Shown here in pieces: positions 56,553-63,998 of a stretch of DNA of 64,000 nucleotides. Below the pieces are notes generated by a model. That model had not been told where the DNA came from and did not search any database. It saw only the letters and a list, made by a program, of their open reading frames with translations. Every line of letters starts with the position of its first letter. The first letter of the stretch is position 1. The translations under genes were made by a program, and so were the position numbers. The stretch is from Armatimonadota bacterium (lineage in GTDB: Bacteria; Armatimonadota; Fimbriimonadia; Fimbriimonadales; Fimbriimonadaceae), in contig DAIDHV010000002.1 in NCBI GenBank assembly GCA_027451905.1, forward strand, positions 310,001 to 374,000, in the 5' to 3' direction.

Positions 56553-56588
56553 AAAAGGTGATGACTTCTTTCGAGGTCATCGCCTTTT
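56553..56588 (+). terminator. Bidirectional terminator between the GH50-like gene and the ARC gene
   Basis: 13-bp stem AAAAGGTGATGAC / GTCATCGCCTTTT (one G-U pair) with a 10-nt loop, T run on both strands. It serves two convergent genes. Confidence 0.88.
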
Positions 56589-56605
56589 GGACAATTTAGG
56601 TTGGA

Positions 56606-58288
56606 CTAGATGATGTTCTTACGGGTCAATTGCTCGCCCTTTGTTCTGCCAATCGGTTTCACGGAAATCACATTCTCGGCGGGATGATCAAGGAGCTCCA
56701 GCCAATCTTCGGTGAGGTCCGACTTGGGAAAGATTTCATTTTCTTTGAACTCCTTTCTCATTGCCAAGGAGAGATCTTGCCCGGAAATCCCAGGTTCTTG
56801 GTTAGGGTGCTTGATCGCTCTTTTGATTGCGATGTCTTTTGCCCTATCAATGATGCTCTTGAGGAGGGCACCAGAGACCACATCTTTGGTGTACAGCGTT
56901 TCTGAACTGCCATTTTTTAGATTAACCTTCAGGAACTCGTTTTCTTTTGACTTGGCCCAGAACTCTTCGACTAGATTCTCAATCAGTTCTTTCCTTGCGC
57001 AGTCCAATTCACCTTGATTGCGCTTCAGAACTTCTGGATCCAAAGGAATGCCCTCGTGAAGGTAGATTCCAAGAATTTGAGTTGCTGCCGCTTTGTCGGG
57101 TCTGGAAACCTTGACTTTGCGGTCAATCCTTTCGGGGCGCAATACGGCGGGATCAATGTAATCTGGTCGGTTGGAAGTCAGGATGAGGACCACGTTATCC
57201 AGCGACTGCAATCCATCGAGTTCCGCGCAGAATTGAGGAACAACCGTATTGGAGATGTTGAGCCACCGTCCAGATGATCTTGTTCGCAGAACGGATTCCG
57301 CTTCATCCATGAAGATAAAAACAAGAAAGCCTTCTTTGGCTTTTTCCCTTGCGGTCCGAAAGACTTCTCTGACAATTCGCTCGGTTTCTCCAAGCCACAT
57401 GTTGAGAATTTTAGGGCCGGAAATGGCCATGAAGTACTCTTGCACAGGCTTTCCAAGCCGGGCCGAATACTCCTTGGCAAGGTTGAAGGCGGTTGCCTTT
57501 CCGATCAAGGTTTTGCCGCAACCAGGAGGACCGTAAAGCAAAACCCCTTTGATCGGCTTTTTGTCGAACTTTTTAAACAACTCTGGGTGCAACAGAGGCT
57601 GCTCAATTGTCTCTCGGATGAGTTGAATGGCTTCTGATTGCCCACCCACCTTCTCCCAAGGAAGGTCTGGGACAGCTTCTAAAAAGTAGTCTCGAACCTC
57701 GTCGGATTGGTAAATTTCAACTGCCATGCGGCCAGAAGGATCGAGCCTGACTTCGTCACCGGTCTTGATGATGGATTCTTTGAGGGAATCGGCTCGGTCA
57801 ATGATCCGTTTTCCGGCACCGCTTGGGCCAGATCCAAGCCTGAGCCTTCCGTCTTCTAGCGAATCCTTGACCTTTTCGATGCGGCCGGTTCTAGGAGACG
57901 GCAAAACGTTGACAATGGCATAAGCTTCATTGAGGCAAACACAGGCGCCTGGCGTCAATCGGCTCTGATCCAATTTCGAATCCACTTCGGAAACATAATC
58001 GGAGTCCCCAAGGACAACAAGGGCTAGGTTTCGGTTGGGTTGGCCCGCTTCTTCTTCGGTGAGCCATCTCAAAAACACTCCGATCCGGTTGGCGGGTGCG
58101 GTTAGCTTGGCATAGGCTTGCTCATATTCGGCAAGCAGCTTGTGGACTTCTTCTTGGCGGAGTTCATCCTTTTTGACGCTTTCGCGCAAGGCAGATAGGT
58201 AACTTTTTAGCCGTGGCTGATCACCGCTTGTTTGCTCCTCAATCTTATCGATGAGCCGTAAAATTTCGCTACCGCTTTCTTCCTGCAT
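56606..58288 (-). CDS. ARC/Mpa-type AAA+ ATPase (proteasome-associated family)
   Basis: 560 residues. N-terminal coiled coil (about 5-65), two OB-like domains (about 68-205), one AAA+ module: Walker A LLYGPPGCGKTLIGKA (253-260), pore loop KILNMWLGETER, Walker B FIFMDEAESV (324-331), and Arg-finger region LRPERIDRKVKVSRP. This order is that of ARC/Mpa, the hexameric unfoldase that feeds the bacterial 20S proteasome. It ends in KNII, not in the QYL-like tail that docks Mpa to the proteasome. No prcAB, pup/UBact, dop or pafA gene is nearby. Probably in one transcript with the two upstream genes. Confidence 0.85.
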   Translation of the reverse strand: MQEESGSEILRLIDKIEEQTSGDQPRLKSYLSALRESVKKDELRQEEVHKLLAEYEQAYAKLTAPANRIGVFLRWLTEEEAGQPNRNLALVVLGDSDYVSEVDSKLDQSRLTPGACVCLNEAYAIVNVLPSPRTGRIEKVKDSLEDGRLRLGSGPSGAGKRIIDRADSLKESIIKTGDEVRLDPSGRMAVEIYQSDEVRDYFLEAVPDLPWEKVGGQSEAIQLIRETIEQPLLHPELFKKFDKKPIKGVLLYGPPGCGKTLIGKATAFNLAKEYSARLGKPVQEYFMAISGPKILNMWLGETERIVREVFRTAREKAKEGFLVFIFMDEAESVLRTRSSGRWLNISNTVVPQFCAELDGLQSLDNVVLILTSNRPDYIDPAVLRPERIDRKVKVSRPDKAAATQILGIYLHEGIPLDPEVLKRNQGELDCARKELIENLVEEFWAKSKENEFLKVNLKNGSSETLYTKDVVSGALLKSIIDRAKDIAIKRAIKHPNQEPGISGQDLSLAMRKEFKENEIFPKSDLTEDWLELLDHPAENVISVKPIGRTKGEQLTRKNII

Positions 58289-58404
58289 CTTATGAATATC
58301 TACGCAATGACGGTTCGAATCAGATCAAAAGGGGAGCCAACAAAGTGAAAAACGGGCAACTTTCTTGCCGATCTCAATCTGAAGAACTCGGAACTTGGCT
58401 GCCT

Positions 58405-59679
58405 TTAGGTTGAAGAGACCTGCAAGCCCAAAGCCGTATTGACAGCCTGAAGAAGAGCTTTTGCGGTGGCAAGAGCCTGAGTCTCCGCCTGATAAGATCC
58501 AGAAAACCTGGTTTTTATTTGCTGCTCCTCTAGGGTTCCTTCCACCGAACCCACGAAGGTGTGGTTAGGATCTTGGAACGCATAAGCAGCGTCTAGCTGG
58601 ATGAGTGTCTCTGGCATCGCCTTGGTGAGGGCAGAGAGCACGGCTTCGGCAGCGGCAGAACCAACTGACTTTTGACCAGGCTGAGATTCGCCTTCAAATC
58701 GATCATGGTTCCAGCTCACAATGAGTTGAATCACGGGGCTTTCACTATCCGATTGGTGAATTTCGGCCAGCTCCAAAGGACCGTTTTCGGCTGATTTGGT
58801 ACCCAAAGTCGTGGACACAACCGCCTTAGGCTGGATTTTTTTCTTGCGAGCATCGGCGAGGGCTAGGTTGATGAGGTCTTCAATGTTGGATTCAGGATGA
58901 ACCGCGCTGCGCTCGTGGGTGCGGCGGCCACCAGCTATACCGACGGTGACCCCGATCTGAATGGCAAGCCCTTCACTGAGTCGGCTAGGCACAATTGCCA
59001 AGATTTCCTCCCCCAACTGCTGGAGTTGGGCCCTTGGCCGAGTGGTTCCAATTAAGAATTTGTCTCCTCCTGCCCGGACTAAGATATCGGATTGGGGGCT
59101 GATTTTGGAGGCAAGTTCTCCTGCTAATTTCTGAAGGAGGACGTCGGCCCGTCGGTGGCCAATGGCAGAGTTGACCTTTCCAAATTTATCGACATCAACC
59201 GCCAAGACGCACACTTCAACCCCATTGCCAAGCTGAGCCGCGCCCCATTCCCTCAAGAGATCCACCCAACTGAGTCCGGTTAAAGGATCCGAGGAGCGGA
59301 ACAGCTCCTTTAGCATCATGTTGGAGGTCAAGATGCCCAAAAAAAGGTCTCCACTTTGCACGGGTGCTGACGAAATGTCTTCTCTTACAAACTGAGCCGC
59401 GGCTTGGCGCAAAGTCATTTTGGCATCCATGACGGTGGAAAACGGTTTCAGAATATCGGCTAAATGAGCCTGGGGGTTAGCTTTTTGCACCTGGTCAAGT
59501 TCAACAAACCCAAGAATGGCCCCGTTTTTGACGACCGCAAGCTGCTGAATCTTGTGCCCTTTCATGACAAACTCTGCCGTCTGAGCCAAATGCTCAGGGG
59601 CAAGCCAGATGGGCTGATATTCAATCGAATCTAAAGTTTGCATTGGCAGCAGGCGCAAAAGCCCTCTTTCATTAAGCAC
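58405..59679 (-). CDS. CBS-pair protein with degenerate GGDEF domain and unknown C-terminal domain
   Basis: 424 residues (GTG 59679; ATG 59643 possible, removing 12 residues). CBS pair about 15-125 (FVMKGHKIQQLAVVKNGAIL, ISSAPVQSGDLFLGILTSNM), GGDEF-type domain about 130-300 opening with DPLTGL and VDVDKFGKVNSAIGHRRADV. The signature reads RAGGDKF (204-208), Glu to Lys, and no RxxD I-site is seen, so cyclase activity is unlikely. The last ~110 residues (VIQLIVSWNHDRFEGES then AAAEAVLSALT) are a domain I cannot name. It may bind adenine/guanine nucleotides. Between DnaA-like and ARC genes, same strand. Confidence 0.8.
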   Translation of the reverse strand: MLNERGLLRLLPMQTLDSIEYQPIWLAPEHLAQTAEFVMKGHKIQQLAVVKNGAILGFVELDQVQKANPQAHLADILKPFSTVMDAKMTLRQAAAQFVREDISSAPVQSGDLFLGILTSNMMLKELFRSSDPLTGLSWVDLLREWGAAQLGNGVEVCVLAVDVDKFGKVNSAIGHRRADVLLQKLAGELASKISPQSDILVRAGGDKFLIGTTRPRAQLQQLGEEILAIVPSRLSEGLAIQIGVTVGIAGGRRTHERSAVHPESNIEDLINLALADARKKKIQPKAVVSTTLGTKSAENGPLELAEIHQSDSESPVIQLIVSWNHDRFEGESQPGQKSVGSAAAEAVLSALTKAMPETLIQLDAAYAFQDPNHTFVGSVEGTLEEQQIKTRFSGSYQAETQALATAKALLQAVNTALGLQVSST

Positions 59680-59752
59680 TTAAAGACGGGTTAAACGTGT
59701 AAAAACAAGCCGGTCAAATTACCTGATTTTACGGAATTGACCCAAAAACCTG

Positions 59753-60808
59753 TTATTCTTGCAGAAGAAATTCCACAACTTCAACCGCAATCCGGGAAGC
59801 GGCTTCTCTTTCAAAGGGGGTGTCGGGAAGCGTCTTCGCAAAGGAATTGGCCCTTAAAAAGGCTTCCGAAGCGGTCATATTGTAAAAAACTGACACTGAA
59901 GATTCACTGAGCTGGGCTACCTTGAGCATCAGGTAAAGGGCCAAATCCTTTGCCCGATTTCTGGGCAGCATTCCTCGATTCTCAAAGGAGACACGGGCAA
60001 TGGCTTCTCGAAGGTCCCAACCGCTGTCGTCAGACAGGAAAGGGTTGATAATCCCACAGGCAAAGAGGGTTTGGGCGGGGTCTGACCAATCTCGAGTTGT
60101 CAGTTTGAGCCGTTTTACAATGCCAACGTAGGACCTTCCGCTGCACTTGACCCGTGATGCCAAGAGCCTCACAAGCAATGGCGATACCAACAGGTGCTCC
60201 GTTTGGCAAATTTGGGAAATGATCAACGTTCGGTCTTCAAGACTCGGAGTTTGAATTTGGGCTACTACCCAATCTTTCGAGGCAGGCAAGAGGGACCGTG
60301 CGAATTTAGCCGGCATCTGCGACGTCATGCTGACAAGGGTGCGGCGCCCAGATTTAACCCTCCGATCAAGCCCAAGTCTGAGGTTTTGCCGTAATTTGGA
60401 TTGGCAGGCAGCGTCTTGAATATTGTCGAGGATTAAAGGCTCGGAACCCTCTGACTTTTGGTTCTTTAAACTCCAATCAGCGGCTTCTCTCACCGTTGTC
60501 TTTGCTTCGTGGGGCAAAAGTTGGGCAACTGCTTCAAGCAGATGAGATTTTCCGTATCCGCTGGGACCCACAATTGCAGTGAATTTTCCGTGACCAAGAA
60601 CAAAGAGCCGACAGGCCCTCACCGCTTGAATATTGCTTTCCACCACCGCGATGTTTCCAAATTGTTTGGGTTCTCGCTCAAAAAGGACGTCGGACAGCCT
60701 TTCTTGGCTTTTCTCAGTCGTCTCGATTTGATTTGATGTGAAGCGATCTTGCTCGGAACGAGCAAAATGGCCAAGGGCACCGTCAAGGAGCGCGCGAGGA
60801 GAGGTCAC
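59753..60808 (-). CDS. DnaA-like AAA+ ATPase with degenerate DNA-binding domain
   Basis: 351 residues, GTG start at 60808. Walker A AIVGPSGYGKSHLLEAVAQL (81-88) and Walker B PLILDNIQDAA (125-132) match the DnaA pattern (GxxGxGKTHLLHA, IDDIQ). Residues about 185-235 follow DnaA domain III sensor-2/lid order (SLEDRTLIISQIC, YVGIVKRLKL), and 285-351 resembles domain IV (RAKDLALYLMLKVAQLSESS), but the DNA-contact signature GGRDHTTV is replaced by YNMTASEAF. N-terminal DnaA domains I-II are absent. Likely a DnaA/Hda-type regulator rather than the initiator. Has its own promoter and upstream DnaA boxes. Confidence 0.7.
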   Translation of the reverse strand: MTSPRALLDGALGHFARSEQDRFTSNQIETTEKSQERLSDVLFEREPKQFGNIAVVESNIQAVRACRLFVLGHGKFTAIVGPSGYGKSHLLEAVAQLLPHEAKTTVREAADWSLKNQKSEGSEPLILDNIQDAACQSKLRQNLRLGLDRRVKSGRRTLVSMTSQMPAKFARSLLPASKDWVVAQIQTPSLEDRTLIISQICQTEHLLVSPLLVRLLASRVKCSGRSYVGIVKRLKLTTRDWSDPAQTLFACGIINPFLSDDSGWDLREAIARVSFENRGMLPRNRAKDLALYLMLKVAQLSESSVSVFYNMTASEAFLRANSFAKTLPDTPFEREAASRIAVEVVEFLLQE

Positions 60809-60823
60809 GGTTCTTCCCTTACA

Positions 60824-60852
60824 ATAGTAATGGAATCTTGTCCATACGTCAA
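60824..60852 (-). promoter_or_regulatory. Sigma70-type promoter of the DnaA-like gene
   Basis: Minus strand TTGACG (-35, 60847-60852), 17-bp spacer, TACTAT (-10, 60824-60829). The start point would be about 60817, only some 9 nt before the GTG, so the message would be almost leaderless. Confidence 0.65.
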
Positions 60853-60968
60853 GGGCAAGTCATTATTGGCAAGGCTTCGTGAGTCAAGTTCAATGAGCTT
60901 TGATTTGCTTCACTTATCACGATTTTTCGCGATTTCTGCCTTTTTTCTTAATGTGAGAAATTCGGGAC

Positions 60969-60989
60969 TTATGCACATGGTTTTCCACA
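60969..60989 (+). promoter_or_regulatory. Two tandem DnaA-box matches
   Basis: TTATGCACA (60969-60977) fits TTATNCACA; TTTTCCACA (60981-60989) fits TTWTNCACA. Same direction, separated by 3 bases. They lie 117 bases upstream of the -35 box, next to an A/T-rich stretch (60901-60955). Confidence 0.6.
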
Positions 60990-61034
60990 TTTTTGCATCC
61001 TCACTAAGGGCTGCGAAGCATGACTTTCCCCATC

Positions 61035-61055
61035 CCATGATTTTCGAAAACATGG
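61035..61055. repeat. Inverted repeat near the DnaA boxes
   Basis: CCATG-A-TTTTCGAAAA-CATGG, a palindrome broken by one extra A. It is just past the cytochrome stop; a regulator operator or a terminator stem are both possible. Confidence 0.4.
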
Positions 61056-61074
61056 GGCCAGCTTGGGCGCATCA

Positions 61075-62364
61075 TCAATGATGTTTGATCTTAAGCCAGT
61101 AGGTGGCAAAATTGAAATTGGGGCTGTTTTCCTGGGTATGGCAGGTGACGCAAACCTTAGTTCCCAGGTTCATTTTTGCCCACTTGGGATTGAGAATATG
61201 GGCACCGCCTGGACCGTGGCAGCTTTCGCAAGTGACGTTGGCCAATTGTGGAGTTTTAGATTGGGATAGAAACCCGCATGTGCTGCTTAACCCCGTGACA
61301 TGGCATTTGACGCAGTCTGGGTCAAGCCCATGACCTTGTTTGAGCAGGTCCAGATAGGCATGAGAATGGGCGCTGGAGTGCCACCGATTAAAGTCAGCCC
61401 GATGGCAGGAAAGGCATGCCTTTGAACCCACGTAATGAATCGTCTTGGAACGAGGCCAAAGTTTTAAGAGTTGAGCCTGATCCACTTGGTGAAGGTAATC
61501 ATCCATGACTTCAGTGCCCTTTTTAGCATTGGCAAAATCGGGGCCCAGGGGAACAGGCTTGAGTAGCACAGGCCCATTGTTGGAATAGGTAACCACTAGG
61601 GCTTCGCGACCAAGATCCCCGGGACTCACGAGCCACGTCTTTCCGACCACTTCCGGGGATTGAGTTGCAGTACCAAGGCTTTGGTAAATGATGAGGCTAA
61701 GGCTTGGATGCAGTTGAGCTAGCCTTTCGGCTGATGTCTTGCTGGCGGTTGTTATCAAAATTGCAGCCTCCCCATTTTCTTTAGCCTTAGCAGCGAAAGC
61801 GGTGATGGCAGGGTCATCACCAGAAGATGCCACCTGCGAATTGCTTTGCATTTGTGGTGGAGGGCTACAGCATCCAATGAGAAAATGAGATGCAGCGGAG
61901 GTTGAAATTACTTGAGAAGGCGAAGCCTGGACTCCGTTTAACGCCTTGTTGCCCGATAGCTGAGAAATCTCCGAGACAAGTCCTTGACCGTAAGAGGCCT
62001 CATCCGGCCCGACTCCAAGGACATCGCATCGAAGTTCCTGAGCAAATTCAGCGACGGCTTCTGCTTTCATGACGTTTTGCTGCAGCCCAATTGATGAAGC
62101 GTTGCTTGCGCTTGGCACCGAGCCGGGGGTCAGTAAAACCAAGGTTGACCCCTGCTCTCGCTCTTGGTCAATTAGGGTCGCAAGTCGCCTTATCCCTCCT
62201 ATCATTGGGCTTGTGCATCCACAAGGCTCAAGGGAACCGTTGAAGTGACCGCTAATGACGATCCTGGTGAGGGAAGAATGGAGCGATTGGGATGGTTGGG
62301 GCTTCCAGTGAAGCCCACCGCTTACAATTCCTAGTGTTGCCGCTGCCCAGCACCAAAATCTCAT
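61075..62364 (-). CDS. Exported tetraheme cytochrome c with N-terminal phosphoesterase-like domain
   Basis: 429 residues. Short N-terminal hydrophobic stretch (MRFWCWAAATLGIVSGG). Residues about 30-270 resemble the UshA/5'-nucleotidase-type domain often joined to cytochromes (GSLEPCGCTSPMIGGIRRLA), but the metal-binding Asp/His motifs are not recognisable (VLLTPGSVPSA in place of an L-x-D-x-GD), so it looks inactive. The C-terminus is a cytochrome c-554-like domain with four CxxCH sites: CLSCH, CVKCH, CESCH, CVTCH. A role in periplasmic or surface electron transfer is likely. 14 bases after the DUF1573 gene. Confidence 0.85.
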   Translation of the reverse strand: MRFWCWAAATLGIVSGGLHWKPQPSQSLHSSLTRIVISGHFNGSLEPCGCTSPMIGGIRRLATLIDQEREQGSTLVLLTPGSVPSASNASSIGLQQNVMKAEAVAEFAQELRCDVLGVGPDEASYGQGLVSEISQLSGNKALNGVQASPSQVISTSAASHFLIGCCSPPPQMQSNSQVASSGDDPAITAFAAKAKENGEAAILITTASKTSAERLAQLHPSLSLIIYQSLGTATQSPEVVGKTWLVSPGDLGREALVVTYSNNGPVLLKPVPLGPDFANAKKGTEVMDDYLHQVDQAQLLKLWPRSKTIHYVGSKACLSCHRADFNRWHSSAHSHAYLDLLKQGHGLDPDCVKCHVTGLSSTCGFLSQSKTPQLANVTCESCHGPGGAHILNPKWAKMNLGTKVCVTCHTQENSPNFNFATYWLKIKHH

Positions 62365-62378
62365 CTCGGGTGCATTAC

Positions 62379-63998
62379 CTACTCCGCAAACCGGCCCGAA
62401 ACGGGAACTTTGATAATGGGCTGGGATGGTGAGTTGGTTCTCAACGTGAGAGTTGCCTGAATTGGGCCAAATCCTGGCTTGCGGAGGTACCGGATCGTGA
62501 TCGTGTGAGAACTCCCCCGCCCATTTCCAGAAGTCCTCACCGAAAACTGGGGAAGGTTGAGGGATGCGCTGAGGATTCTAAACTGGCGGCCTGGCCAAGA
62601 AACTTGAACTGAAAAAGGCCGAAAGCTTTGCCCGACTGGTCCAAGAAAGACTGGCGATGGATCGCAGACAATGCCATTTTGCAAGTAGATTGTGTTATTG
62701 ATGGCACCAAAAACGGAATCATTTGTGCTGAGGTTCAAGGTCACGGGCACTCTTTGATTCTTGAAGTCCTTGGGGATCGTAATAAGGAAGCGGTACCCAT
62801 CAATCGTCTGCTCCCCATCACCAACTTTGACTTTGCCATGGAAAGGAGATTCGGAGACATGAAATCCAGCCGGCTGCACCGTCCAACCCAGGGGTTTGAC
62901 GCTTGGTCCATAAAACTCTAGATATTCCACAATATGCCGCTCGCCATGATGAATGGTCAAATTGGTAATGCTGGCGTCTAGACTTCCAGTCGATTGATGA
63001 ACACTAGACTGGGTAATGAATCGAAAGCGGCGCTTGATATTGACATCCACGGGGATGGTGATTTCGGAAGCACCTGGGTCGTTGGTAAATAAGTAAAGTT
63101 CTTTGTGGACCTCGGATCCATAGGCAGTAGTATCCATGCCCATTTTATAAAATCCAGTTTGACCGGCGGAGAGATCTAAAGGTGGTTCTTGAGTAAAGCA
63201 AGAGCAGTCTGGATGAAGTACCGTTTTCAGGGTTCCTTTTCCATAGTTTGTGACCTGAAGAGTTATTGAGAGCTGATCCCCTTGGACAACGCCTTTCGTC
63301 ACAACAACATTTTGCGGATCAAGAGAGATCTTAGGACTATTGACGGCAACCGCTTGGCGATCCCTGGTTGCCTTCAACAAGTCATCGACAAGGGTTAGGT
63401 TCTTATCAACAATGACTTGGTCAGAAGGCAGGCCAACATGGGTCCCCGTGTCGGGTCCGTTAACCAAGTGGGCAAAGCTGCTTGGGTTGGGGCTTTCATG
63501 CAGCCCAAAGTATTGGCTTAGGCCATATTTAATCGAGTTGTCAACTTCTAGGGCACTTGATCTTTGAAGCGGATCTCCTCTTTTGAGCCCGACTATAATC
63601 TCGTAAGGAGCTGAGCCTCCATGATTAAATACGGCGACGGAAGCAGGGATTTGAGAGTCATTGACTTTGGCAAGATGATCGGCGTACTCGATGCTGAGGT
63701 TTGGCTTCAGGGTTCCTTGGCTGTACAGGGGATCGGTTGTTGAAAAGAACGTTAGTCGGATGGGAAGACCATTTTGCCAAGCGGACAATGCGTCTTGTAG
63801 GGCACTAAAGTAGTCTGACCTCAATTGCTTTGGGACCGCCGAATCATCGTACCGAATCGTAATCACCCTCTTGGGAAGATATTGGGCTAAGGCAGCTGCT
63901 TTTTCGAACTGGCCCAGACTGAGTTGGTTTTCTACTCCCTCAACCAATTGCAAGAACTCCCTGCTGTCACCTGGTTCAACTGGAGGAATATCGGCCGT
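62379..63998 (-). CDS. DUF1573 protein with metzincin-like N-terminal part (partial at right edge)
   Basis: The frame is open to the window edge, so the 5' end is missing. Residues about 15-210 of the visible part recall matrixin-type proteases (PIRLTFFSTTDPLYSQG, SIKYGLSQYFGLHESPN), but the zinc motif HExxHxxGxxH is not kept (NSIKYGLSQYFGLH). About 215-310 is a DUF1573 domain (VTNYGKGTLKTVLHPDCSCF, then SAGQTGFYKMGMDT), and two further beta-sandwich (HYDIN/ASH-like) domains follow to the C-terminus. Precedes the tetraheme cytochrome by 14 bases; probably same operon and same compartment. Confidence 0.75.
   Translation of the reverse strand, partial: TADIPPVEPGDSREFLQLVEGVENQLSLGQFEKAAALAQYLPKRVITIRYDDSAVPKQLRSDYFSALQDALSAWQNGLPIRLTFFSTTDPLYSQGTLKPNLSIEYADHLAKVNDSQIPASVAVFNHGGSAPYEIIVGLKRGDPLQRSSALEVDNSIKYGLSQYFGLHESPNPSSFAHLVNGPDTGTHVGLPSDQVIVDKNLTLVDDLLKATRDRQAVAVNSPKISLDPQNVVVTKGVVQGDQLSITLQVTNYGKGTLKTVLHPDCSCFTQEPPLDLSAGQTGFYKMGMDTTAYGSEVHKELYLFTNDPGASEITIPVDVNIKRRFRFITQSSVHQSTGSLDASITNLTIHHGERHIVEYLEFYGPSVKPLGWTVQPAGFHVSESPFHGKVKVGDGEQTIDGYRFLITIPKDFKNQRVPVTLNLSTNDSVFGAINNTIYLQNGIVCDPSPVFLGPVGQSFRPFSVQVSWPGRQFRILSASLNLPQFSVRTSGNGRGSSHTITIRYLRKPGFGPIQATLTLRTNSPSQPIIKVPVSGRFAE

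Noticed and set aside
57805-57840. A second Walker A (GPSGAGKR) in the ARC protein, before the AAA+ module
   Set aside because: Lies in the OB-domain linker, lacks Thr/Ser after Lys and any partner Walker B; chance glycine-rich match.
56528-60900. pup/UBact-like small gene near the ARC ATPase
   Set aside because: The gaps (78, 116 and 73 bases) are too short, and no frame reads as a charged, disordered 60-residue protein ending in Gln/Glu.
60809-61074. Chromosomal origin of replication
   Set aside because: Only two DnaA-box matches and a modest A/T-rich stretch; the adjacent gene is not a canonical dnaA, and no dnaN, recF or rpmH is nearby. Kept as a regulatory candidate only.
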